64,000 nucleotides of DNA from Runella sp. SP2 (GCF_003711225.1 NZ_CP031030.1:6499501-6563500); one strand, 5' to 3'. Positions 1-8,838 are shown, counted from the stretch's first letter. Numbers and translations: made by a program. Notes: generated by a model from the sequence alone, not told the origin.

Positions 1-1
1 T

Positions 2-832
2 TTTTTGAAGATGGACTTTGGAATTGGGCTGTTGGCGGGCAAACCCGGTATGCTTATCGGGGACAATGTTTGGAAACTTTCGCACCGCGACAATAAAACC
101 AAAACCGTAGGAAACTATGGCATGACCAAGCACCCATTTACACGAATTCAGATTACGGACAAAGGCTTGGAATACATTGCCGAATACGTTAGCAAAATTC
201 GGGAAGGGGTAGGGTACAACATTCCTGTATCAGCCGACCACTTCGGGCATTTTGACGTCAATACGGCCATTCGCTTGGGTAAAGCCGTTGAAAAATACCA
301 GTTGGCGTGGCTCGAAGACTTGGTGCCGTGGTTTTATACCGACCAATGGAAGCAAATCTCAGACGCCATCGAAACGCCTACCCTCACGGGCGAAGATATT
401 TTCTTGAAAGAAGAGTTTATCAAACTCATTAATGCCAAAGCAGTTGACATGATTCACCCCGATTTGGCCTCGTCGGGTGGAATTTTGGAAACCAAAAAAA
501 TTGGAGACTACGCCGAAGAACACGGTATCCCAATGGCAATGCACTTTGCAGGTAGTCCGATTTCGTTTATGGCCAACGTACACTGTGCCGCTGCTACCGA
601 AAACTTCGTGGCATTGGAACACCACGGCGTGGACGTGGAAGGCTGGGAGGATATCGTAACGGGTAACAAACCTTTGGTTGTCAATGGCTTTGCTCCCGTT
701 CCTAATAAGCCAGGTTTAGGGGTAGAACTCAACGAAGAAGTAGCGAAGAAGTTTTTGATAAAAGACCAAAAATGGTTTGCTCCCACTGACGAATGGAACG
801 CCAAGGATTCGTGGGACAGAGATTGGAGCTAG
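2..832 (+). CDS. Enolase-superfamily (mandelate racemase/muconate lactonizing-like) enzyme, 5'-truncated
   Basis: This is the C-terminal 276 or so residues of an enzyme whose start lies upstream of the window, since the frame is open to the left edge. The visible part is the C-terminal half of the TIM barrel of the enolase superfamily. Metal-ligand acids are seen in WLEDLVPW and TGEDIF, an Asp in DMIHPDL, and an active-site His in MAMHFAGSP. The PNKPGLGVEL tail is typical of the C-terminal end in mandelate racemase-like members. Such enzymes abstract a proton next to a carboxylate, usually as sugar-acid dehydratases or racemases. The substrate cannot be told from this fragment. A hairpin terminator follows about 190 bp downstream. 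Confidence 0.85.
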   Translation, partial: FLKMDFGIGLLAGKPGMLIGDNVWKLSHRDNKTKTVGNYGMTKHPFTRIQITDKGLEYIAEYVSKIREGVGYNIPVSADHFGHFDVNTAIRLGKAVEKYQLAWLEDLVPWFYTDQWKQISDAIETPTLTGEDIFLKEEFIKLINAKAVDMIHPDLASSGGILETKKIGDYAEEHGIPMAMHFAGSPISFMANVHCAAATENFVALEHHGVDVEGWEDIVTGNKPLVVNGFAPVPNKPGLGVELNEEVAKKFLIKDQKWFAPTDEWNAKDSWDRDWS

Positions 833-1023
833 AGTTCTGGAGTGTCGAGTGATTGAATGCAGAATGTCGAATCCGTGCTGAGGGCTGCTTTCCGTGCTGA
901 GGGTTGCTCACAATCTGAATTTTTGTGTCGAAGGTTGCTCACAACCTGAATTTTTGTGTTGAGGGTTGCTCACAACCCGAATTTTTGTGTCGAAGTTTGC
1001 TCACAATCTGAGTTAAAGTAATT
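833..1023. repeat. Four 31-bp tandem repeats of the GGGTTGCTCACAACCC family
   Basis: The core GGTTGCTCACAA (last copy GTTTGCTCACAA) starts at 902, 933, 964 and 995, so the period is exactly 31 bp, with a degenerate extra copy just upstream near 880. Each core is a short inverted repeat (GGGTTG, loop CTCA, CAACCC) followed by GAATTTTTGTGT. Related single copies occur at 18664-18733 and 40363-40378. The region has no plausible gene. Confidence 0.85.
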
Positions 1024-1058
1024 AAACGTCGGTCGGTAAAACGGCTGACGTTTTTTTT
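1024..1058 (+). terminator. Intrinsic terminator after the enolase-superfamily gene
   Basis: A 12-bp stem (1024-1035 with 1042-1053, including two G-U pairs) has a GTAAAA loop and is followed by an eight-T run ending at 1058. Confidence 0.8.
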
Positions 1059-1112
1059 GTTTCCAACTATTTGGGGTGTTTGGGCGTCATTGGTTAACGA
1101 ATTGGAACACTA

Positions 1113-1285
1113 ATGACACTGATTGGACGGATTGTCACGGATAATCTGTGTTTTACTAACTAGGCCCAACCATTAAAAACTGTGAACTTGATGAAAAATG
1201 TTGTTTGGATTTTCTTTCTTGTTTTAGGTATTTTTTCGTGCAAAGAAAAGCAGCTTACCCCAGAAGAAATACAGCCTTTGGTAGG
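1113..1285 (+). repeat. 173-bp direct repeat, copy A (promoter plus signal-peptide region)
   Basis: This segment is identical to 1645-1817 except for one base (G at 1221, A at 1753, giving Val versus Ile). It covers the upstream region and the first 35 or so codons of the first lipoprotein gene. Its near-identity, next to the divergence just downstream, points to a recent duplication or gene conversion. Confidence 0.95.
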
Positions 1286-1610
1286 AAGATGGAAACTCAA
1301 TGCCATTGAACCAGCGGGAGATGTAAAAAAATGGGAGTCTGTAGCTTCTAAAGATGGCTACGTATTTGAAATTCGCTACGACGGGGTTATTCTGGATGCC
1401 AATGGCTTGCCTGCTTGCTGCGTTCCAAGCTACTTGGTATATCAGGGCAACAAGTTTACCATTGAACCCAAAGAAAAACTTGCACCTAATCCCTCGTGCG
1501 CGTTGGTGTTGTGCATGGCTTGTGATACGTGGTATTTGGAACTAGAAAACGGCCAGTTGATAACAAATGCCTGTAATTCGGGTGGTCGTAATAGATTTAC
1601 AAAACTTTGA
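1182..1610 (+). CDS. Lipocalin-like lipoprotein, paralog 1 of 3
   Basis: This 142-residue protein has a lipoprotein signal peptide with lipobox GIFSC, so it is probably anchored to a membrane by its N-terminal Cys (residue 20, or 17 if translation starts at Met4). The mature part begins PLVGRWKLNAIEP, the pattern of small lipocalin-like domains. It has six further cysteines: a CC pair, a C-x5-C-x2-C group and one near the end, all conserved in the two following paralogs. Its 5' part is nearly identical to paralog 2, but from VFEIRYDGV onward it matches paralog 3, so it is a mosaic. The function is unknown. Confidence 0.8.
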   Translation: MNLMKNVVWIFFLVLGIFSCKEKQLTPEEIQPLVGRWKLNAIEPAGDVKKWESVASKDGYVFEIRYDGVILDANGLPACCVPSYLVYQGNKFTIEPKEKLAPNPSCALVLCMACDTWYLELENGQLITNACNSGGRNRFTKL

Positions 1611-1644
1611 TTGTTAGAATATTATCCTGTATGATGGAATACGG

Positions 1645-1817
1645 ATGACACTGATTGGACGGATTGTCACGGATAATCTGTGTTTTACTAACTAGGCCCA
1701 ACCATTAAAAACTGTGAACTTGATGAAAAATGTTGTTTGGATTTTCTTTCTTATTTTAGGTATTTTTTCGTGCAAAGAAAAGCAGCTTACCCCAGAAGAA
1801 ATACAGCCTTTGGTAGG
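1645..1817 (+). repeat. 173-bp direct repeat, copy B (promoter plus signal-peptide region)
   Basis: This is the second copy of the 1113-1285 segment, 532 bp downstream with a single mismatch. It supplies the leader and signal peptide of the second lipoprotein gene. Confidence 0.95.
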
Positions 1818-2139
1818 CAAATGGCGAGTGACTGCCATTGAGCAGGCCGACAAAAAGGAATGGGGAGTTGTGACGCAAAGTGGTCAACACCAATTTGAAA
1901 TCCGCTATGATGGTGTCGTTCTTGATTCAGATGGTTTATCTACCTGCTGTGGCCCCCTATATCTCAATCTAAATGGTAAAAAATTTAGTATTGTTCCCAA
2001 AGAAACAGTTCCCGACAATCCGATGTGTGCTTTGATTAATTGTGTTTATTGTGAAACATGGAACATGGATTTGCAAGACAACGTACTAACGGTTAGTTAT
2101 TGCAATGGATTAGCACGGGTTCGGTATGTTAAGATTTGA
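1714..2139 (+). CDS. Lipocalin-like lipoprotein, paralog 2 of 3
   Basis: This 141-residue lipoprotein has the same signal peptide and lipobox (GIFSC) as paralog 1. After the shared leader the mature sequence diverges (GKWRVTAIEQ, then QFEIRYDGVVLDSDG), but the six-cysteine pattern is kept (TCCGP, C-x5-C-x2-C, and a last Cys in SYCNG). This is the most divergent mature domain of the three and may have a different ligand. The gene lies 103 bp after paralog 1 and 36 bp before paralog 3. Its function is unknown; it is only lipocalin-like in appearance. Confidence 0.8.
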   Translation: MNLMKNVVWIFFLILGIFSCKEKQLTPEEIQPLVGKWRVTAIEQADKKEWGVVTQSGQHQFEIRYDGVVLDSDGLSTCCGPLYLNLNGKKFSIVPKETVPDNPMCALINCVYCETWNMDLQDNVLTVSYCNGLARVRYVKI

Positions 2140-2175
2140 AAAATATAAGCCGCTGAATATCAAATAAATGAATCG

Positions 2176-2598
2176 ATGAAAGCGAAAGGACTACTGTTTT
2201 TTTTAGTAACGGTGATATTATGGTCGTGTGATGAAAAGCGTCTAGCTCCTGACGAAATAAAACCTGTAGTTGGAAAATGGATGCTCAATGCCGTAAAGCA
2301 AGGGGGCGATGCAAAACAATGGGAACTAATAGACCCCAAAGACGCCACCGTATTTGAAATCCGCTACGACGGCGTTGTTCTTGATGCCAACGGCTTGCCT
2401 GCTTGCTGCGCCCCAAAGTATTTGGTGTATCAGGGTAAAAAGTTTACCGTCGAACCGAAAAAAAAACTTGCTCCTAATCCCTCGTGTGCGTTGGTGCTGT
2501 GCTTGGCCTGTGATACGTGGTATTTAGAACTAGAAAACGGCCAACTGATAACCGACCTGTGCAACACAGGCGTTCGAAGTCGCTATACAAAACTCTGA
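2176..2598 (+). CDS. Lipocalin-like lipoprotein, paralog 3 of 3
   Basis: This 140-residue lipoprotein has its own distinct signal peptide (lipobox ILWSC), unlike the shared leader of paralogs 1 and 2. The mature domain has the same six cysteines and is very close to paralog 1 from VFEIRYDGV to the end (for example LAPNPSCALVLC and CDTWYLELENGQ). It follows paralog 2 by 36 bp, so the two are probably cotranscribed. The signal peptide suggests envelope localisation. The function is unknown. Confidence 0.8.
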   Translation: MKAKGLLFFLVTVILWSCDEKRLAPDEIKPVVGKWMLNAVKQGGDAKQWELIDPKDATVFEIRYDGVVLDANGLPACCAPKYLVYQGKKFTVEPKKKLAPNPSCALVLCLACDTWYLELENGQLITDLCNTGVRSRYTKL

Positions 2599-2695
2599 TT
2601 ACCTGCCGACTATGCCATCCAGTTTTCGGCGATGCAATTATTTACTGAACAATGTAATAAGTGGTAGGTTTAGTTAACTACTAGTGGGTTAATAC

Positions 2696-4120
2696 TTATC
2701 GTAAAATAAAGGATATTGGCAAATTATACTTAACCCGCACCTTTTTGCCGCGTTGTATGCCAGGTTGCCACATGCCACTCATTTCCTTCACTACCCGTAG
2801 CGCTTCTTCGTCGCAGCCACTTCCGATGCCTTTTAGTATTTCGTAATTACACAAAGAACCATCTTCACAAACGACAAACGTTAGATATACTTTCCCCGAA
2901 ACTTTTTTACGAGATGCCTCTGCGGGGTAGCGTAGGTTTTGGGCTAAAAACTGCCCTAATGCGGGGAATCCCCCTTTAAATTGAGCGTTTATTTCAGCTT
3001 CCGTGTATGTTCGTACCTCGTCTTTGTCATAAATTGTACCTTTGGTCAACACCCCTGCGGAGTAAAACTCCTCAATATACAAAGTACTATCGGCGAGCTT
3101 AGAGACCCACCGTCCTTCTTTCTTACCATTGACCAGCAATCCTTGCTCTCCTTCTTGTTTTACCGCCCAGCCGTTGCCGTCTTTGACGTACTGCTGCCCC
3201 GTTTTTGACCAAAGCGCTATCGTGCGAACTGTCGTGGAGCCTGATTCGTTTTTAGGCTCTCTCTGAATGATTTCAGCAATTTGCCCATTGTCGTACCAAT
3301 GTGTCTCCCTAAAATTGGGGCCATCAACCATCATGTTTTCTTTTAAAACTCCATTGAGGTAATAATGCGAATAGTTCGCTTTGGCAAGGCTATTTTTATA
3401 CTCTGTCGTGGAAAGCAACTGCCCATTGGTTTGAACTATCATTTCGGGGACGTACGAATTCCAGTCTTGGTCGCGAGCAGTGATACGGTACGCAGGCAAC
3501 GAATCAATCTTATTTCCGTTTTCAACTTTGTACATCATCGGCTTTTTGGAGTAGTTGGCCGACATATATGGTTTCCACTCTTTTTTCTTAAACTGTTCAA
3601 AAACCACGTCCGCAGTCAATACCCCATTGTTATCGACAGGAATCAAGCGGCGGAAGTGGTATTCCTTTGGTTCTTGGGTATATTGGAATTTATCATTGAA
3701 ATAATCAACCAAGCTGTGCGAAGTGCTGTCGTAATTGGTGATGGGGTTGTCGGGAAAAACGACCGAGTAATTAAACGCTTGTCGTACGGGTTTACCGTCT
3801 TTGACTGCTGGCTGCCACGCGCGATATAACCCTACTACCCGTAAGGCTTCTTTATCGGCTTGGGGTTGAATTCCTCTAGTCACTTTTAACTCCGACACAC
3901 TTCCGTCGGGTTCTATTACCCCGCTCAGAAATACGCGTCCTTTTACGCCCGCCACGCGCGTAGCAAATGGTACTTGTAAGTTGGCCTTGATGTATTCTTG
4001 AAACAATGGAGTTCCGCCTTGGGGAGTAGCGGCTTTGTCAACTTCTTGGGCCTGAAAGATGGTTTGGGCGTTGGCTGCTAGGTTTACGAAGCAGAGGAAT
4101 GCGAAGGTTATTTTTTTCAT
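2696..4120 (-). CDS. Protein with two TonB C-terminal-like domains
   Basis: This 474-residue protein has a cleavable signal peptide (ending ANAQ) and two TonB_C-type domains, one at about residues 35-125 (GRVFLSGVIEPDGSV...GLYRAWQPAVKDGKPV) and one at the end (GKVYLTFVVCEDGSL...MWQPGIQRGKKVRV). Between them is a middle part with MORN-like turns (YYLNGVLKENMM, VNGKKEGRW). True TonB energy transducers have an N-terminal membrane anchor, which is missing here. A periplasmic or envelope protein of the wider TonB-domain family is therefore more likely than the ExbB/ExbD partner. A promoter-like TTTG-N20-TAGTTTTA lies just upstream. Confidence 0.75.
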   Translation of the reverse strand: MKKITFAFLCFVNLAANAQTIFQAQEVDKAATPQGGTPLFQEYIKANLQVPFATRVAGVKGRVFLSGVIEPDGSVSELKVTRGIQPQADKEALRVVGLYRAWQPAVKDGKPVRQAFNYSVVFPDNPITNYDSTSHSLVDYFNDKFQYTQEPKEYHFRRLIPVDNNGVLTADVVFEQFKKKEWKPYMSANYSKKPMMYKVENGNKIDSLPAYRITARDQDWNSYVPEMIVQTNGQLLSTTEYKNSLAKANYSHYYLNGVLKENMMVDGPNFRETHWYDNGQIAEIIQREPKNESGSTTVRTIALWSKTGQQYVKDGNGWAVKQEGEQGLLVNGKKEGRWVSKLADSTLYIEEFYSAGVLTKGTIYDKDEVRTYTEAEINAQFKGGFPALGQFLAQNLRYPAEASRKKVSGKVYLTFVVCEDGSLCNYEILKGIGSGCDEEALRVVKEMSGMWQPGIQRGKKVRVKYNLPISFILR

Positions 4121-4142
4121 ACGTTTGATGACTGTTTAGACG

Positions 4143-4174
4143 TAAAACTAACACAACAGTAATAATGTACCAAA
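4143..4174 (-). promoter_or_regulatory. Bacteroidota-type promoter upstream of the TonB-domain gene
   Basis: On the minus strand TTTG (4171-4174) is followed, after exactly 20 nt, by TAGTTTTA (4143-4150), a 7/8 match to TAnnTTTG. It lies 23 bp from the start codon. Confidence 0.4.
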
Positions 4175-4270
4175 TTTTTCTTGATAACACGGATTTGGGG
4201 GTGTGAGTAATTTATATTTTTATTGTGATGACATTTACGGACGGGGACGTCCGTGACACAAACATTCCCC

Positions 4271-5545
4271 ATGAAAATCGGATTTGTCGTTTCTTTTTTT
4301 GATTTCCGCAACGATGTGCGGCGAGTTATTACGGAAGTTGCCCAGCAGCATGAGGTTACCATCTTTGGTCGTCCTGAGAACAAAGAGGAGATTTTACGTC
4401 ACTTGCCTTCGGGCGTGGAGTTTCGGCTCATCAACGAAAAAAAGGGAGGCTGGTGGAATAGCCTCTGGATAAAACTCTACATCCTCTTCCGACAAATTCC
4501 CGAAAGCCGTCACAATTTCTTTTTGATGGAGCTTTTTAAAGCATCGCTTGCTACGGACGCTGCCGTGCTGAAAAAAAATCACCAAATTTTGGCGTGGGTG
4601 CGTCGGTTGCCCAAAATCATTTCCTACGATTTTTATCTGAACCGACTTCGGTACCGAGCCCAAACCGACCTCACGGGCATCGACCAGTTTGTGTGTTTTA
4701 CGGCCATTGCCGACGATTTTTTGATGGCGCGTTTGGTTCACGAAAACCACCCTGTGAAGGTCTATGTCTATAGCTGGGACCACGCCTGTAAACATACCTG
4801 TTTTTCGTCGCGGGCGACCTACGTGTGTTGGAACGAGCGCATTCGCGAAGATTTGATTCATTTACAGCACGTATCGCCTTCACGTGCGAGTGTAGTGGGT
4901 GCCAGTCAGTTTGCCTATATCGACGAGTACCGCAAAGTGGCGGCTCAGTTGCCCCGTACCTACCATTTTCCTTACGTCTATGTCGGCTGCGCGATTGGCG
5001 TCGTTGACCTTGTCCGCGACGAAGTGAGTGTGGTCAAACAAGTGGCTGAAACCCTGCAACAAGCCCGCCCCGATTTGAAGTTGGTGGTTCGGCCGTATCC
5101 TGTGCAGGGTAATTGGGAGTTGTACGCACCGTTGCGCAGCTTACCCAATGTGGTGATGGACGACGGTTTCCGAACGTTGGATTTGTCGGTCAAAGACAGC
5201 CATATTCTGGAGAAATTTGAGAAGATTGCCAATGCCGATGCCTTTTTTCACATGGGAACGACCATGGGCTTGGAGGCTTGTTTTACCGACACGCCTTCGT
5301 TTATGCTCGACTTTGGCTATACTTCTACCGATGGTTTGAGTTTGTACGGTTTTATTCACCAATACCAAAACGACCGACATTTAATTGAACTCGCTCCTCA
5401 AAACGATGTACGTTCTACGGAGCAACTGGCAGACATCTTCAAAAACCTGTCTTCGCCTACTTATCGGGTACTCAACGGTTTGGTTCAAAGTCAATATCGA
5501 ATTAAGTCGTTTGAGGAGTTTGCAAATGACTTGATAGCTGTATAA
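4271..5545 (+). CDS. Glycosyltransferase-like (GT-B type) protein
   Basis: This is a soluble protein of 424 residues from the ATG at 4271; a GTG 18 bp upstream is possible but sits in a small hairpin (4237-4254). I do not recognise a specific family. The C-terminal third, with FFHMGTTMGLEACFTDTPSFML, resembles the donor-binding end of GT-B glycosyltransferases and of CDP-glycerol transferases, where a Gly/Ser-Thr-Thr stretch precedes a helix with Glu. The N-terminal MKIGFVVSFFDFRND fits a Rossmann-like start. A role in making a surface glycan is an inference. No other polysaccharide gene lies beside it. Confidence 0.55.
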   Translation: MKIGFVVSFFDFRNDVRRVITEVAQQHEVTIFGRPENKEEILRHLPSGVEFRLINEKKGGWWNSLWIKLYILFRQIPESRHNFFLMELFKASLATDAAVLKKNHQILAWVRRLPKIISYDFYLNRLRYRAQTDLTGIDQFVCFTAIADDFLMARLVHENHPVKVYVYSWDHACKHTCFSSRATYVCWNERIREDLIHLQHVSPSRASVVGASQFAYIDEYRKVAAQLPRTYHFPYVYVGCAIGVVDLVRDEVSVVKQVAETLQQARPDLKLVVRPYPVQGNWELYAPLRSLPNVVMDDGFRTLDLSVKDSHILEKFEKIANADAFFHMGTTMGLEACFTDTPSFMLDFGYTSTDGLSLYGFIHQYQNDRHLIELAPQNDVRSTEQLADIFKNLSSPTYRVLNGLVQSQYRIKSFEEFANDLIAV

Positions 5546-5576
5546 CTTTACTGACTATCAAACCTTAACCAATCAC

Positions 5577-6896
5577 ATGAATCTTCTGACTTTTTTTCGG
5601 ACGTCGGCGTTTGTAGCGTTGACAACTGCAACCGTTTTTGCCCAAACAGGCACCCAACAAAAACCACCTTTGCTGACTGCTGCTGCTCCCGAAACCGTCG
5701 GGATGTACAGCGAACGCCTCAGTCGCTTCGATGGCGTTTTGCAGTCGTACATCGACAAAGGCGCATTTCCTGGCGTGGCGGCCATCGTTGTTAGGGATGG
5801 AAAAATCGTTTACCACAAAGCCTTTGGCAAGGCCGACCTCGACGCCAACAAGCCTTTGAGCAAAGATGCCATGTACCGCATCGCGTCCATGACCAAGGCC
5901 ATTACGTCGCTGGCGGTGATGATGCTCCACGAAGAAGGCAAAATCATGCTCGACGACCCCATCAGCAAGTACATTCCTGAGTTTGCCAAGCCCGTCGTCA
6001 TTGACCAATTTAACCCCAAAGACAGCACCTACACGACCGTTCCTGCCAAACGCGAAATTTCGGTTCGGCATTTGTTGTCGCACATGTCGGGGATTAATTA
6101 CAACGCCATCGGGAGCGACGACCGCATCAAGGCCGTGTATTCAAAAGCGGGAATTGTGGATGCCTTCACGACCAAAAACCTGACCATTGGCGAAAACATC
6201 AAGAAATTAGCCAAGCTACCTCTCACGCATCAGCCAGGTGAAAAATGGACGTACGGCCTCAGCTCCGACGTGTTGGGGTACTTGGTAGAAGTGGTTTCGG
6301 GAGAAACGCTAGAACAGTATTTTCAGAAACACATTTTTGAACCCTTGGGCATGAAAGACACCCATTTTTATTTGCCCGATGCCAAGAAAGACCGCTTGGT
6401 GCCGATTTATTCCGAAACCAAAGAGAAAACCCTTATAAAAGGGTCGCTCGATAACCTTGGAAGCGACCCCGACTATCCCATCAAAGGGGCTAAATCGTAT
6501 TTTTCGGGCGGTGGCGGTCTCACCAGTACGGCCTACGACTACGCGGTTTTCTTGCAAATGTTGCTCAATGGAGGTACTTATAACGGCAAGCGCTTATTAA
6601 GTCGCCGAGGAGTAGAGTTGTTTACCAATACCAACCAAAGCGGTACGCTATTTCCCGACCCTCGTAATTATTTCAGCTTAGGTTTCAGCGTGATTAATGA
6701 AGCAGGGCGCGCCAACGACATTTACAGCAGCGTCGGCACCTTTAGCTGGGGCGGGGCCTTCAGTACGCATTATTTTGCTGACCCAAGGGAGAAAATTTGT
6801 GCCGTATTAATGAAGCAAATGTGGCCTACCAGCATGGGCGGCGAACTCGACCGCAAGTTTGATTTAATGATTTATCAAGCACTGGACGACAAGTAA
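5577..6896 (+). CDS. Secreted serine hydrolase of the class C beta-lactamase family
   Basis: This 439-residue protein has a signal peptide (to about residue 23, VFAQ). The beta-lactamase/esterase fold is shown by the nucleophile motif S104-M-T-K107 and by Tyr226 in WTYGLSSDVLG, the position of the YxN motif. The third motif is replaced by SWGGAFSTHYF, as in many EstB-like esterases and D-aminopeptidases. Hydrolysis of esters or amides in the periplasm or outside the cell is expected. True beta-lactamase activity cannot be claimed. The gene stands alone, 31 bp after the glycosyltransferase-like gene. Confidence 0.85.
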   Translation: MNLLTFFRTSAFVALTTATVFAQTGTQQKPPLLTAAAPETVGMYSERLSRFDGVLQSYIDKGAFPGVAAIVVRDGKIVYHKAFGKADLDANKPLSKDAMYRIASMTKAITSLAVMMLHEEGKIMLDDPISKYIPEFAKPVVIDQFNPKDSTYTTVPAKREISVRHLLSHMSGINYNAIGSDDRIKAVYSKAGIVDAFTTKNLTIGENIKKLAKLPLTHQPGEKWTYGLSSDVLGYLVEVVSGETLEQYFQKHIFEPLGMKDTHFYLPDAKKDRLVPIYSETKEKTLIKGSLDNLGSDPDYPIKGAKSYFSGGGGLTSTAYDYAVFLQMLLNGGTYNGKRLLSRRGVELFTNTNQSGTLFPDPRNYFSLGFSVINEAGRANDIYSSVGTFSWGGAFSTHYFADPREKICAVLMKQMWPTSMGGELDRKFDLMIYQALDDK

Positions 6897-6917
6897 AATT
6901 TGCAAGGGGGCAAATTG

Positions 6918-6959
6918 GCAAAGGGCAAGTTGACAAGTATAATAAAATTTGCCCTTTGC
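6918..6959. terminator. Hairpin between convergent genes
   Basis: An 11-bp perfect inverted repeat (GCAAAGGGCAA at 6918-6928 with its complement at 6949-6959, 20-nt loop) lies between the serine hydrolase and the convergent membrane protein gene. There is no strong T-run. Confidence 0.4.
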
Positions 6960-6976
6960 TAACTGTGCGCAAGCAT

Positions 6977-7858
6977 TTAAAACTCTTCTTCGCGTAAATC
7001 GGTGCGGGGAGTGTCTGTTTTGCCAATGTTGTCGATGGCGCCGAGGATGCCTGAGCCTTCGCGGCGCTCGACTAAATTGTAGTATTGAAATACAATGGCG
7101 ATTAGCACCAATGACCGTACCAGTCCGCCTCCAACGGTGGCAATGACCCCACTAATGGTCATCAATACTTCGGTGTTTGCCAGCTTAACCTGCAACGAAC
7201 TCATGATTGTCAGGATAAGGGTCGGAATTTGAAAAGCGTATCCAATGATGGATGACACAATGCCCATCACAAAGAGAAGTCCAAACGTGGACCACCATTT
7301 ATCTTTGATGAGGTAAAAACAGCGACGGAAAGTATCACCCAAATCGAGGTTTTCGCGCATCAAAATCATGGTCATGAGCGAAAGCGTGACGCCCAGATAA
7401 ATGCCAGGAAGTAAGAAAAATACAATACCAGCGACAACGGCGATACCCATCACAAAGTTGAAAATGAGCGCTTTGCCGATATAGCCTTTCAAACGATTCC
7501 AGACGATTTCGGGTGTGATGTTTCGATTTCCAGCTTCGTATTCCAAAAAGTAAGCCCCAATGACTAGGGACGAAATAATGTTGGCTAAAATCAAAAAGAA
7601 GCTCAACAAAAACACGGTTCCTACCATTTGATAGATACCATCAAAAGAAGAAGAGCCACTTTCGAGTACGCTTTTTTGCATTTCTAAGATACCCGATTGG
7701 TAAGAGCCCATAAAAAAACCACCCACCAACGAAAGAGGGCCTGCTATGTATAAAAGGCTAATTGCCAATGGTTTGAAGTTTTGGACAACAAAGTCGAACG
7801 TCGCGTTGATTTTTTGTCCAAAATCGCGTTGTTGGAGAAGTATAACAGGTGGTTTCAT
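6977..7858 (-). CDS. Multi-pass membrane protein cotranscribed with a SpoIIM-family gene
   Basis: This is a membrane protein of 293 residues from the ATG at 7858, which overlaps the stop of the upstream SpoIIM-family gene as ATGA; that overlap decides the start. It has about six hydrophobic segments and a short hydrophilic tail (TDTPRTDLREEEF). In layout it resembles the membrane domain of glycerophosphodiester phosphodiesterases and DUF975-like proteins, but no catalytic domain is present. In Bacteroidota such a gene commonly sits beside SpoIIM and RDD family genes, as it does here. The function is unknown. Confidence 0.75.
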   Translation of the reverse strand: MKPPVILLQQRDFGQKINATFDFVVQNFKPLAISLLYIAGPLSLVGGFFMGSYQSGILEMQKSVLESGSSSFDGIYQMVGTVFLLSFFLILANIISSLVIGAYFLEYEAGNRNITPEIVWNRLKGYIGKALIFNFVMGIAVVAGIVFFLLPGIYLGVTLSLMTMILMRENLDLGDTFRRCFYLIKDKWWSTFGLLFVMGIVSSIIGYAFQIPTLILTIMSSLQVKLANTEVLMTISGVIATVGGGLVRSLVLIAIVFQYYNLVERREGSGILGAIDNIGKTDTPRTDLREEEF

Positions 7859-8793
7859 TTGTGTTGAGAGAGTTGTCGAGGATAAATTACAAAATACCAA
7901 ATAATAAATACGGCCGAAATCAAAATAATGCTTCCGCTAACAAAAGCGGGCAAGGTGAGGCGTGTGACAAAACTTTCGAGAAAGCCTGCGGTGACAAAAA
8001 TAGGTACCAGGCCAATGACAATTTTTACCCCTTTTTTGGCACCTTGCTTGAAAGATTCGAGTCGGCTGTAAGTGCGTGGAAACAACAAACTGTGCCCCAT
8101 CACCAAGCCTGCCGCCCCTGCAATTACAATGGCCGAGATTTCGAGCGTCCCGTGAATCCAAATTTTTAGTACGGAGGTAAGCAGTAGTCCACGTTCAAAG
8201 AAAAAGAACTGAAACGCACCGAGCATGACCCCATTTTTGAACAAAATGACAATGGTACCAAATGAGTAAACAATGCCTAATACAAAAGCTACGAAGGAAA
8301 CCCGAATGTTGTTAAACGTAATTTGCAAAAACATACTTACTTGGCCCGTATGGCCATAGATGGCCAATGGGTCACCATTGTTGATGTTTTCGAGGGTTTG
8401 ATTGACGTAAGCATCGCCCAAAATAAGCCGAACGAAGGTGTCATCGTTGGCCGCCGAAACCCAACCTAATACGCAAGCCCCCATGAAAAACACAAAAGAA
8501 TACAAGAGCTTAAACCGCGATTCGTACATGAGCAGAGGCAGCTCCTCGCGCCAAAAACGGGCAACACGATTGCGGTCTTCGCGGCGGTTGGAATAAAGTT
8601 TTTGGTGAAACTGTGCCGTGATACCATTGAGGTAGCGCGTTACGTTTGCCTTGGGGTAAAACGTCCGAGCGTATGAAAGGTCGTCGGTCAGTTCGATAAA
8701 CCGTTCGGTGAGTTGGTCGGGGTCGTGGGTGGGCGTCGATTCGTACGCTTGCCACTTTTCGGTATTTCGTTTTACAAATACGGCTTCTTTCAT
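7855..8793 (-). CDS. SpoIIM-family (DUF95) membrane protein
   Basis: This 312-residue integral membrane protein has the SpoIIM/DUF95 pattern: a soluble N-terminal part (MKEAVFVKRNTEKWQAYE), a basic helix (RREDRNRVARFWREELP), and then several membrane segments with NNIRVSFVAFVLGI and a HGTLEISAIVIAGAAGL stretch typical of the family. In Bacillus, SpoIIM belongs to an engulfment peptidoglycan machine; in non-sporulating Bacteroidota the role is not known. It is divergent from the RDD gene (112 bp apart) and overlaps the next gene by 4 bp. Confidence 0.85.
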   Translation of the reverse strand: MKEAVFVKRNTEKWQAYESTPTHDPDQLTERFIELTDDLSYARTFYPKANVTRYLNGITAQFHQKLYSNRREDRNRVARFWREELPLLMYESRFKLLYSFVFFMGACVLGWVSAANDDTFVRLILGDAYVNQTLENINNGDPLAIYGHTGQVSMFLQITFNNIRVSFVAFVLGIVYSFGTIVILFKNGVMLGAFQFFFFERGLLLTSVLKIWIHGTLEISAIVIAGAAGLVMGHSLLFPRTYSRLESFKQGAKKGVKIVIGLVPIFVTAGFLESFVTRLTLPAFVSGSIILISAVFIIWYFVIYPRQLSQHK

Positions 8794-8838
8794 GAAAAAT
8801 GCGCAAATGAAGTAGTAACAAACTGCCTGATTTTTCTA

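Noticed and set aside
895-1010. CRISPR array
   Set aside because: The 31-bp units are contiguous with no unique spacers, and no cas genes are present.
4253-4270. GTG start for the glycosyltransferase-like gene
   Set aside because: The GTG lies at the edge of a 7-bp hairpin, and the ATG at 4271 begins the Rossmann-like strand.
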